From contig CAZRVU010000076.1 in NCBI GenBank assembly GCA_964603615.1, forward strand, positions 1 through 5,586: a stretch of 5,586 nucleotides of DNA. Direction: 5' to 3'. Positions 1 to 5,543 of the stretch are shown here, piece by piece. The stretch comes from JAAZMI01 sp964603615 (GTDB lineage: Bacteria; Bacillota; Dethiobacteria; DTU022; UBA8154). The notes below the pieces were generated by a model. The model made no database searches. It had not been told where the DNA came from and saw only the letters and a list, made by a program, of their open reading frames with translations. The position numbers and the translations under genes are program-made. The number at the start of each line of letters is the position of its first letter. The first letter of the stretch is position 1.

Positions 1-14
1 TCGGCGGTAAACAT
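1..14 (-). CDS. 5' end of an unidentified gene (first four codons plus two bases)
   Basis: A reading frame appears to start with ATG at 14-12 and leave the window after Met-Phe-Thr-Ala. Only four codons are visible, so no family can be named. The start is supported by context. A purine-rich Shine-Dalgarno stretch (AAGGGG, 27-22) sits 7 bases upstream, and a good sigma-A-type promoter lies about 50 bases before that. In related Firmicutes the gene after the ysgA/rlmP-type methyltransferase is often pheS, but this start does not look like the usual PheS N-terminus. No T-box specifier or antiterminator sequence, which commonly precedes pheS, is seen upstream. The product is left unnamed. The start is inferred from RBS and promoter only. 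Confidence 0.45.
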
Positions 15-21
15 CGCAGGA

Positions 22-27
22 CCCCTT
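22..27 (-). promoter_or_regulatory. Ribosome binding site for the left-edge gene, possibly masked by a hairpin
   Basis: AAGGGG on the minus strand lies 7 bases before the ATG at 14. The GGGGUCC that contains it (25-19) can pair with GGUCCCU (49-43): five Watson-Crick pairs, one G-U pair and one internal U-U mismatch around a 17-base loop. Such a hairpin would partly hide the RBS. The pairing is visible in the sequence; any regulatory effect is inference. Confidence 0.4.
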
Positions 28-70
28 CCACATTAATTTTTCAGGGACCGCAATCAACTTTGGTAAGTGA

Positions 71-99
71 ATTATAGCACACCGCAAATAAAAAAACAA
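71..99 (-). promoter_or_regulatory. Sigma-A-type promoter reading toward the left edge
   Basis: On the minus strand a perfect -10 box TATAAT (76-71) is preceded directly by TGC, an extended -10 (TGn). A 17-base spacer separates it from TTGTTT (99-94), which matches the -35 consensus TTGACA at three of six positions. Transcription would start near base 64 and give a leader of about 50 bases before the ATG at 14. This is the best promoter in the window and suggests that the left-edge gene is transcribed separately from the rRNA methyltransferase gene upstream. A perfect TTGACA (124-119) lies further upstream but has no good -10 at a usable distance. Confidence 0.65.
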
Positions 100-177
100 T
101 GGGGGCTATTTTCCACTGTGTCAATACTTTAGTGGGTAATTTATCCTCGTTCTAGAAAATAATTATAAGATCGCTAT

Positions 178-198
178 TTAAGCAAAATTCCTGCTTAA
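178..198. repeat. Perfect 7-base inverted repeat, possible operator
   Basis: TTAAGCA (178-184) and TGCTTAA (192-198) are perfect reverse complements around a 7-base centre. No U-run follows on either strand, so it is not a standard terminator. It lies about 80 bases upstream of the -35 box of the promoter at 99-71. Its symmetry would suit a dimeric DNA-binding protein, but no regulator can be named. Confidence 0.3.
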
Positions 199-343
199 CG
201 ATATCATCCCTAATATTGTTCTAAAATTTTCGCTGCAGTTATTTTCATCCCCCCCATTAGGCGCTATCGCTCAGGAACAGCAGGGAAGGCTACTTAAGGG
301 TTAAAACACAGATATAGTCCAGGAAAATAATAGTAGTAAGCAG

Positions 344-370
344 TCAACATATACAACGTACACAACGTAT
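344..370. repeat. Three tandem 9-base units
   Basis: The plus strand reads TCAACATAT, ACAACGTAC, ACAACGTAT with no gaps. The second and third units differ only at the last base; the first differs from the third at two positions. They lie just past the stop codon of the methyltransferase gene. The function is unknown. They could be a small slippage-derived repeat or repeated binding half-sites. Confidence 0.45.
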
Positions 371-393
371 AATCAAAATAATTTTGTTATCTG

Positions 394-1221
394 TTAGCGG
401 CCTTTAATTTCTTTTTGACGCTGGTTTTCAAAAATAAAAATCGAAGCGGCAACCGCAGCATTCAAAGCGGATAACCGCCCGGGCAGGGGTATAAAGGCAC
501 TAACCTCTGCTTTTCTAAGCAAAAAGGGCTGCACCCCCCTGCTTTCATTGCCGATAATCAACGCATGCGGCCCGCTGGAAAAATCAAGAGCATAATAAGG
601 CCGTTCTCCCCGGGGATCGGCAGCCACCAGCCGAATCTCCCGTTTCGCAAGTATATTAAGGCATGATTCTATATCGCGCACCATCAGCACCGGCAGATAA
701 AAAACACCCCCCATACTAGCGCGCAAGACTTTGGGATTATAAGGCTCCACTGTGCCGGGTAAAAGCAAGACTCCACTAATCGCAGCCGAAGCCGCTGTGC
801 GAATAATCGTCCCTAAATTCCCTGGATCCTGCAGCTCATCTAAAATAAGAAAAAAAGCAGCCCGATCCCGCCCCGGTAAATCCACCAGTTCTTCTAAGGT
901 AGGCGAATGAGCCCTGCCCGACGGCTGGCGGGCAATCGCCCCCACCCCTTGGGGATTTTCAGTTTGAGCAACCACCCGAAAAGCACGCGGTGCGATCTCC
1001 AGCAACCGGACCCCTTCACCGGCCCTCTTAAGCAGCTCCCGGTGTTTTTCTTTTTGTAGAAACTCAGCCGTAAAGAGAACTGTTTCAATTTCGATGCCGG
1101 TTTTGAGTGCCTCATTCAACAAATGATAGCCCTCCAGGACAATTTTACCACTTTTTTTCCTGTATTTCCCTCCACCCAGGCGGCGGTATTCCCGCAATAT
1201 TTTATTTTCGGAGTTGGACAT
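394..1221 (-). CDS. TrmH/SpoU-family 23S rRNA 2'-O-methyltransferase (YsgA/RlmP-like)
   Basis: Cytoplasmic SPOUT-class enzyme expected to transfer a methyl group from S-adenosylmethionine to a ribose 2'-OH in RNA. The 275 residues fit the two-domain layout of the family. An N-terminal L30e-like substrate-binding domain (about residues 25-98) carries the typical IVLEGYHLLNEAL segment. The knotted SpoU catalytic domain (about 122-266) shows motif 1 as LQDPGNLGTIIRTA (130-143; Asn135, Arg141), motif 2 as LIIGNESRGV (221-230; Glu226) and motif 3 as IPLPGRLSALNAAVAA (244-259; Asn254). Its place downstream of infC-rpmI-rplT matches ysgA in Bacillus, whose product RlmP methylates G2553 in the 23S A-loop. 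Specificity here is inferred from context and family and is not proven; RlmB-like or tRNA targets remain possible. The ATG start has AAGGA (1238-1234) 12 bases upstream, a longer gap than usual, but no in-frame start with a better site is seen. Confidence 0.88.
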   Translation of the reverse strand: MSNSENKILREYRRLGGGKYRKKSGKIVLEGYHLLNEALKTGIEIETVLFTAEFLQKEKHRELLKRAGEGVRLLEIAPRAFRVVAQTENPQGVGAIARQPSGRAHSPTLEELVDLPGRDRAAFFLILDELQDPGNLGTIIRTAASAAISGVLLLPGTVEPYNPKVLRASMGGVFYLPVLMVRDIESCLNILAKREIRLVAADPRGERPYYALDFSSGPHALIIGNESRGVQPFLLRKAEVSAFIPLPGRLSALNAAVAASIFIFENQRQKEIKGR

Positions 1222-1354
1222 CGGGTTATCTATTCCTTAGAAATTTTTTAAATGATGTTTTTTTAGTTTTTTAAAGAAGGCAATTACAGTAAAAAATAGA
1301 TGCTACGCTAACGCCCGGGGTAACAACGGTTACAATCTTAAACAGTAACAAAAA
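1222..1354. other. trkH to rRNA methyltransferase gap
   Basis: This 133-base spacer has no gene. On the minus strand it holds a weak hairpin, GTAAC-CGTT-GTTAC, soon followed by CCCGGG, and then AT-rich sequence with A- and T-runs. The hairpin is not directly followed by a U-run, so I do not call a terminator. No paired -35/-10 boxes stand out. Co-transcription with trkH or a weak internal promoter both remain possible. Confidence 0.5.
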
Positions 1355-2800
1355 TTATTTCCTCCAAAACTCTGGAAATAGCAGCGATATCACCGTGAAT
1401 ATTTCTAACCGGCCCAAAATCATGCAAAATGAAAAGATCATTTTGGAAAAAACAGAAAAGGTAGCATAGGTCCCGCCCGGTCCTGCCAGGCCTAGTCCGG
1501 GACCAATATTGCCAAATGTAGCAGCAACTGCCGCCGCCGAACTTACCAAATCAACTTTTTGCGTTGTAATCAACAGGGTGGCAGCAATAAAAATAATAAC
1601 ATACAATACCGTAAAGGCCATAACACCGGAGAGAACGTTTTCTTGAACTGGTACATTGTTTATATTGATTGCTTTTACGGCTCGTGGGTGGATAAGTTTA
1701 TTAATCTCTCTCTGCACGTATTTAAAAACGAGATAGATCCTGATAACTTTCATGGCACCGCCGGTCGAACCAGCACAGGCCCCGATAAACATCAGTGATA
1801 CCAAAAGAGCCCGGCTGAGATCAGGCCATAGATCGAAATCGGTCGTTGCATAACCCGTTGTAGTGATTATTGAAGCCACCTGGAAGGAAGCATAACGAAG
1901 GCTTTCTAGCATAGACCCAAAAATTTTGCCGTGAATATTTAGCGTTATCACGATGATATATACGGCAATTATGGATAAATATACCCTAAATTCTGTATTT
2001 TTAAGAAAATCCGCCAGGTTTTTCTTCTTAAAAGTAAGATAGTATAGCGAAAAATTTACCCCCGCGGCGATCATGAAAATGGTAATCACCAGTTCGTAAT
2101 AAACATTATTATAAGCACCAATACTTAAATTCTTAATAGAATATCCACCTGTACCCAGGGTGCCAAAGGTATGAACGATGCTATCAAAAAGAGGCATGCC
2201 ACCAACTGCTAATAAAAGTATTTCCAAGAGTGTAATTACTAAATATGTAATATATAAGATTTTAGCTGTGTCACTGACCCTGGGCGTAAGCTTAGATAGG
2301 ATTGGTCCGGGGCTTTCGGCCTTAAATATCTGAAAAGTACCTACGCCCAGGGCTGGCTGAATGGCGAGCGCCAGCACCAATATACCCATCCCGCCAAGCC
2401 AATGAGTAAATGACCTCCAAAAAAGAAGGCTAAAGGGCACCACCTCAATATTGGGAATTACTGTTGCCCCTGTAGTAGTAAAGCCGGAAACGGCTTCAAA
2501 GAAAGCATCAATAAAAGAAGAAAAGGTACCTATAAATAAAAAAGGAAGGGCTCCAAAAATCGAAACCAATAACCAGCCAAGGGTTACGATGGCAAAACCT
2601 TCTTTGTAACGCACCGTATTATCTTTAACCTTAAATAAAAACAATAAGCAACCCGCAGTTGCTGTAATCAGAATGGAAAAAATATAAGCCAGGATGGTAT
2701 CCTCACCATAAAGCATAGCCACAAAAATGGACGGAAACAACGCCACCGCTTCACATATAAGCAAGACCCCTAAAATCCTCAGTACAAGCAATGAGTTCAT
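1355..2800 (-). CDS. trkH: Trk potassium uptake system, membrane channel subunit TrkH
   Basis: Integral membrane protein that carries K+ into the cell and is gated by the cytoplasmic TrkA ring. At 481 residues it has the usual TrkH length. It shows the fourfold membrane-pore-membrane plan of the TrkH/TrkG/KtrB superfamily. The four selectivity-filter segments are visible as TTTGATV (108-114), LGTGGY (215-220), TTTGYAT (313-319) and FGNIGPGLG (429-437). Other family hallmarks are FTHWLGGMGILVLALAI (131-147), the intramembrane segment GACAGSTGGAMKVIR (340-354), and the C-terminal GRLEIFTVISLLFPEFWR (463-480). Hydrophobic segments run along its whole length and no cleavable signal peptide is apparent. 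The ATG lies 3 bases after the trkA stop codon, with only a weak purine stretch (GTGGGA) before it, so translation is probably coupled to trkA. The protein looks intact. Confidence 0.96.
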   Translation of the reverse strand: MNSLLVLRILGVLLICEAVALFPSIFVAMLYGEDTILAYIFSILITATAGCLLFLFKVKDNTVRYKEGFAIVTLGWLLVSIFGALPFLFIGTFSSFIDAFFEAVSGFTTTGATVIPNIEVVPFSLLFWRSFTHWLGGMGILVLALAIQPALGVGTFQIFKAESPGPILSKLTPRVSDTAKILYITYLVITLLEILLLAVGGMPLFDSIVHTFGTLGTGGYSIKNLSIGAYNNVYYELVITIFMIAAGVNFSLYYLTFKKKNLADFLKNTEFRVYLSIIAVYIIVITLNIHGKIFGSMLESLRYASFQVASIITTTGYATTDFDLWPDLSRALLVSLMFIGACAGSTGGAMKVIRIYLVFKYVQREINKLIHPRAVKAININNVPVQENVLSGVMAFTVLYVIIFIAATLLITTQKVDLVSSAAAVAATFGNIGPGLGLAGPGGTYATFSVFSKMIFSFCMILGRLEIFTVISLLFPEFWRK

Positions 2801-2803
2801 AAG

Positions 2804-4162
2804 TTATCCCACTGCCTTCCCTGGTACAAAAAAAAGCTTATTCACTTTTTCGATATTGCTTTCCAAGGTAAAAACAATAACCCTATCCGTACTTTTAATA
2901 ATAGAGTCACCATTGGGAACGATCACTTTGCCCTTCCGGATAATTGCGCCAATGATCACACCTTTGGGTATGCCCACTTTTTTCAAGCGCTTGTTTACAA
3001 CCGGTGCACCACCCTGTAAAATAATTTCCAATACTTCGGCGCGGCCTCCGATCAGCAAAGACATGGATAGAATTTTACCGCCCCGGATAATGCGCAATAT
3101 ATCCTTGGCAATGATTAATTTGGGGGTAACAGCGTTATCGATACCGATTGTTTCGAGGACAGACATATAATTTGAACGGCTAACTTTGGCGATCACTTTT
3201 TTAGCCCCGAGCTGCTTGGCCAAAAGCGAAACCAGAAGATTTTCCTCGTCAAACCCGGTTACGGCAATAAAGGCGTCCATCCCTTCCACATTTTCCGCCT
3301 TGAGCAGTGCAATATCAGTACCATCCCCGTGCAAAACGAGCGCATTGCTCAGCCCTTCGGACAGCTCCCTGCATCTTTCCATGTTTTCTTCAATGATTTT
3401 TATATTAACCCCCAGATGCTCAAGATCTTTGCTTAAATAAAAGGCAGTCTTCCCGCCACCGACGATCATAACATCTTTAATTTTATTGTTAAGTATTTGA
3501 ACGCCGGCACTTTTGGCAAAATAATCGACAGAGCCTCTTTCTCCTATCACATATAGCGTATCCTTGTAATGAATATGTTCCTCCCCATCTGGTATAATAA
3601 CATCTCCATTGCGGGTTATAGCCACGATAAGAATAGAATCCGGCAATTTTATATCTTTGATCTGCTTTTCAATCAAAGTAGATTTAAGACCAATCTGTAC
3701 CTCTAAAATCCTTACCCTGCCTCTAGCAAAATCTTCAACATAAGAAGCATGGGTATTAAAAAGCAAGCGTGTTATTTCATGTGCAGTAGCTAATTCAGGA
3801 TTAATGATATGCTCAATGCCAAGAATTTTACGCATAAAATCGAGTTCTGGAACATATTCCGGGTTTCTTACTCTGGCGATCACACCTTTTGTGCCAAGTT
3901 TTTTGGCAGTTATGCAGGAAACTATATTGGCCTCATCGCTACCCGTTACCGCAATTAAAAGATCAACACTTTCACAATCAATACTATTTAACAGGTTACT
4001 TGAAACGCCGTTACCTTTAACGGCAAGCACATCATAATCGTCATCAAGCATGTCGATAACGTCCTGGTTGTTATCAATAACAATAACATCGTGGTTTTCA
4101 TTTAACAAACTTTCCATTAACTGAAAACCCACTTTCCCTGCGCCAATAATTACTACCTTCAC
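2804..4162 (-). CDS. trkA: Trk potassium uptake system, regulatory NAD-binding subunit TrkA
   Basis: Peripheral cytoplasmic protein that binds nucleotides (NAD(H), in some systems ATP/ADP) and controls the TrkH pore. The 452 residues form the classical duplicated RCK layout. RCK_N 1 starts at residue 1 with a Rossmann GAGKVG (7-12) and an acidic strand end at Asp30. RCK_C 1 covers about 142-220. RCK_N 2 begins near 229 with GGGKTA (235-240), where Ala replaces the last Gly, and an acidic strand end at Glu258/259. RCK_C 2 covers about 368-446. Matching segments such as IAVTGSDEANIVSCITAKKLG (split at 70-90) and FIAVTGFDEENLLVSLLAKQ (298-317) show the internal duplication. The start is GTG (4162-4160) with GGAGG (4176-4172) 9 bases upstream. 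In Firmicutes some RCK_C domains bind cyclic di-AMP; that cannot be judged here. trkH follows after 3 bases, forming a two-gene unit. Confidence 0.96.
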   Translation of the reverse strand: MKVVIIGAGKVGFQLMESLLNENHDVIVIDNNQDVIDMLDDDYDVLAVKGNGVSSNLLNSIDCESVDLLIAVTGSDEANIVSCITAKKLGTKGVIARVRNPEYVPELDFMRKILGIEHIINPELATAHEITRLLFNTHASYVEDFARGRVRILEVQIGLKSTLIEKQIKDIKLPDSILIVAITRNGDVIIPDGEEHIHYKDTLYVIGERGSVDYFAKSAGVQILNNKIKDVMIVGGGKTAFYLSKDLEHLGVNIKIIEENMERCRELSEGLSNALVLHGDGTDIALLKAENVEGMDAFIAVTGFDEENLLVSLLAKQLGAKKVIAKVSRSNYMSVLETIGIDNAVTPKLIIAKDILRIIRGGKILSMSLLIGGRAEVLEIILQGGAPVVNKRLKKVGIPKGVIIGAIIRKGKVIVPNGDSIIKSTDRVIVFTLESNIEKVNKLFFVPGKAVG

Positions 4163-4367
4163 CTATCTTAACCTCCGTCTTGATAATATTCTAAAGCTTT
4201 TTAGCAAAAATTTTATTTCACTTGTACATAAAAAATCGCACCGTAATCATCCCTGCTAAAAATTTAAAACATATTTGTTGGTTTAGAATATAATAGGCAA
4301 AATGCATAAGTTGACGCATGAAATGCTTTAAACTTCCGGAAAATTGTTACCGTGAAGATATGAAACT
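4163..4367. other. rplT to trkA gap with a 9-base inverted repeat
   Basis: This 205-base AT-rich spacer separates the ribosomal genes from the potassium genes. TTTTTAGCA (4198-4206) and TGCTAAAAA (4254-4262) are perfect 9-base inverted repeats 47 bases apart. In trkA-sense RNA they would form a stem ending about 20 bases before the Shine-Dalgarno site. No GC-rich terminator follows rplT and no clear sigma-A promoter with both boxes was found; a TATATT at 4291-4286 lacks a partner. I see no features of the ydaO cyclic-di-AMP riboswitch that often precedes potassium transporter genes in Firmicutes. Confidence 0.5.
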
Positions 4368-4727
4368 TTATGACCCTTGTTCTTCACGTGCCGCATCGAC
4401 CATTGCGCTGAAGCCAGCAGGATCGTTTACAGCTAAATCGGCCAGCATTTTGCGGTTTACCTCCACTCCCGCTTTTTTCAATCCGTTAATAAATTTGCTA
4501 TAGGATAGCCCGTTCTCTCTGGCGGCAGCATTGATACGCGTTATCCACAGTTTACGAAAATCCCTCTGACGCGCCTTGCGATCCCGGTAAGCATAATCAA
4601 GGGATTTCATAACCTGCTGATTAGCTACCCGGAAAAGTTTGCTCTTTGCACCATAATAACCCTTGGCCAATTTAAGAATTTTTTTTCTCCTTTTCCTTGT
4701 AGCCACGCTATTTTTTACTCTAGACAT
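4368..4727 (-). CDS. rplT: 50S ribosomal protein L20
   Basis: L20 (bL20) binds 23S rRNA early in assembly of the large subunit and in many bacteria represses translation or transcription of its own operon. The 119 residues match the usual length of 117-120. A highly basic N-terminal arm (1-60, with RKRRKKILKLAKGYYGAKSK at 11-30) leads into the globular part, marked by RDFRKLWITRINAAAR (55-70) and INGLKKAGVEVNRKMLADLA (80-99). The ATG start has GGGAG (4740-4736) 8 bases upstream and follows the rpmI stop by 37 bases, consistent with one infC-rpmI-rplT transcript. The last residues (EEQGS) are variable, as usual. Nothing appears damaged. Confidence 0.98.
   Translation of the reverse strand: MSRVKNSVATRKRRKKILKLAKGYYGAKSKLFRVANQQVMKSLDYAYRDRKARQRDFRKLWITRINAAARENGLSYSKFINGLKKAGVEVNRKMLADLAVNDPAGFSAMVDAAREEQGS
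4541..4549 (+). other. DnaA-box-like 9-mer inside rplT
   Basis: The plus strand reads TTATCCACA, the exact DnaA box consensus. It lies inside rplT, where the opposite strand encodes the conserved Leu-Trp-Ile-Thr of L20, so part of the match is forced by the protein sequence. A second copy in the other orientation lies at 4754-4762. Function is unproven and a chance match is quite possible. Confidence 0.25.
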
Positions 4728-4753
4728 TTTCCTTACTCCCTTGCTGTATTATT

Positions 4754-4762
4754 GTGGATAAA
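4754..4762 (-). other. DnaA-box-like 9-mer between rpmI and rplT
   Basis: The minus strand reads TTATCCACA just after the rpmI stop codon, in the 37-base spacer before rplT. It is a perfect match to the DnaA box consensus and, unlike the copy in rplT, is not constrained by a protein. A role in binding DnaA is only a possibility. Confidence 0.25.
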
Positions 4763-4764
4763 TT

Positions 4765-4959
4765 TCAATAGGGCAACATGATTTTAACCCTTTTCAAGTC
4801 ACTGCTATGCACCATCGTTGCACTGCGCAGCCTACGTTTCCGTTTAGGTGATTTTTTCCCCAGGATATGGCTATGGAAGGCGCGACACCTTTTAATCTTA
4901 CCACTGGCCGTTTTTTTAAAACGTTTCGCCGCCCCCCGGTGCGTTTTCATTTTAGGCAT
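4765..4959 (-). CDS. rpmI: 50S ribosomal protein L35
   Basis: L35 (bL35) is a small, very basic protein of the large ribosomal subunit. The 64 residues have the normal family length and show the conserved start MPKMKTHRGAAKRFKKTASG (1-20), then KIKR and the His/Lys/Arg-rich middle with GKKSPKRKRRLR (34-45), and end in VKIMLPY. The start is firm: a perfect AAGGAGG (4973-4967) lies 7 bases before the ATG. It sits in the standard infC-rpmI-rplT order, 74 bases after the infC stop and 37 bases before rplT, so it is almost surely cotranscribed with both and subject to L20 feedback as in related bacteria. Confidence 0.98.
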   Translation of the reverse strand: MPKMKTHRGAAKRFKKTASGKIKRCRAFHSHILGKKSPKRKRRLRSATMVHSSDLKRVKIMLPY

Positions 4960-5033
4960 GCAATTTCCTCCTTAAAAACTAATTAACTAAACAATCATAA
5001 TTAACAGGTATAGTCCCCTGCAGATTTCTAGCA
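4960..5033. other. infC to rpmI spacer
   Basis: This 74-base AT-rich spacer contains the rpmI ribosome binding site and two copies of the 8-mer TAATTAAC on the plus strand (4980-4987 and 4998-5005), 18 bases apart. On the minus strand a small CAGG...CCTG hairpin (about 5020-5005) is possible. No terminator or promoter is evident, in line with one transcript. Confidence 0.5.
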
Positions 5034-5543
5034 TTATTTTGGAGCAAGGATCATAACCATATTTCTTCCTTCCATACGGGGCTCTCTTTCTACAGTTCCG
5101 GTATCTTCCACTTCTTTGGCTAGCTGTTTACAAAGCTTTCTGCCCAAGTCGGGGTGGGTTATCTCCCGGCCGCGAAAAAATACGGTAACCTTTACTTTGT
5201 CCCCGCCCTCCAAAAAGCGCATACTGTTTCGGACCTTAACCATAAAATCGTGCCTTTCAATATTGGGGCGCATCTTCACTTCTTTCACGGTAATGATGCG
5301 CTGTTTCTTGCGGGCCTCCCGTTCCTTTTTCTGGCGTTCATACTTATATTTGCCAAAATCCATAATCCGGCAAACGGGCGGTTTGGCCTGCGGGGCAATA
5401 TTTACAAGATCTAAACTTTTCCCGCGCGCTAATTTTAAGGCGTCTTCTAGTAACATAATCCCCAATTGTTCACCATCGAGATCGATCACCCTGACGTCTT
5501 TGGCCTTTATACGTTCATTAACAATTAAATTTTTGTTGCTAAT
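5034..5543 (-). CDS. infC: Translation initiation factor IF-3, starting at an AUU codon
   Basis: IF3 binds the 30S subunit, keeps it apart from 50S and checks start codon and initiator tRNA. The frame gives 169 residues if begun at ATT (5543-5541), which restores the conserved N-terminus SNKNLIVNERIKAKDVRVID (2-21). A start at GTG 5489 would remove 18 residues of this domain. AGGAGGTGG (5559-5551) lies just upstream, with 7 bases from its last G to ATT. The N-domain covers about 1-75 and includes the IF3 signature RIMDFGKYKYERQKK (59-73). A Lys/Arg-rich linker (about 70-82) joins it to the C-domain (about 83-169; VKEVKMRPNIERHD, VTVFFRGREITHP). AUU starts are known for infC in Escherichia coli and Bacillus, where IF3 discriminates against such codons and so limits its own synthesis. 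This is the first gene of the infC-rpmI-rplT unit. Confidence 0.96.
   Translation of the reverse strand: MSNKNLIVNERIKAKDVRVIDLDGEQLGIMLLEDALKLARGKSLDLVNIAPQAKPPVCRIMDFGKYKYERQKKEREARKKQRIITVKEVKMRPNIERHDFMVKVRNSMRFLEGGDKVKVTVFFRGREITHPDLGRKLCKQLAKEVEDTGTVEREPRMEGRNMVMILAPK

Larger units (their letters stand above)
15..393. other. Non-coding stretch between the rRNA methyltransferase gene and the left-edge gene
   Basis: No convincing gene lies here on either strand. Reading along the minus strand from the stop codon at 394, it holds three tandem 9-base units (370-344), a C-rich patch in the plus sequence (249-255), a perfect 7-base inverted repeat (178-198), and the promoter at 99-71 followed by a short leader. 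No GC-rich hairpin followed by a U-run is visible after the methyltransferase gene, so the 3' end of that transcript is not marked by an obvious intrinsic terminator. The conserved T-box antiterminator motif (AGGGTGGNACCGCG) is absent from the minus strand. Confidence 0.7.

Noticed and set aside
119..124. Perfect -35 hexamer TTGACA on the minus strand as a second promoter
   Set aside because: At 16-18 bases downstream there is only CATTGT-like sequence, matching TATAAT at about three positions. It is also too far from the good -10 at 76-71 (42 bases).
220..255. Tiny minus-strand frame beginning ATG at about 247 (MKITAAKILEQY then stop), loosely like the start of DUF1858-type proteins
   Set aside because: Only 12 codons, the purine stretch before it abuts the ATG with no proper spacing, and a frameshift plus a stop change would be needed to extend any similarity. 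A chance frame is more likely.
15..393. T-box leader for a following pheS
   Set aside because: The conserved T-box motif AGGGTGG...ACCGCG is not present on the minus strand, and the new start at 14 does not look like PheS.
1315..1340. Terminator hairpin GTAAC-CGTT-GTTAC after trkH
   Set aside because: Five pairs with low G+C and no directly following U-run; the next T-run is about 25 bases further on.
2727..3170. Plus-strand open frame opposite the 3' part of trkA and start of trkH
   Set aside because: It is antisense to two clearly conserved genes, has no recognisable family features and no good ribosome binding site; the same applies to the other plus-strand frames opposite infC, rpmI, rplT and trkA.
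4230..4256. Intrinsic terminator after rplT (GCA...TGC followed by ATTTTTT)
   Set aside because: Only three pairs close the stem before mismatches, too weak for a terminator; the U-run alone is expected in AT-rich DNA.
5034..5489. infC starting at GTG 5489
   Set aside because: This would remove the conserved IF3 N-terminal segment, has no Shine-Dalgarno site of its own, and the ATT start 54 bases upstream has a near-perfect one.
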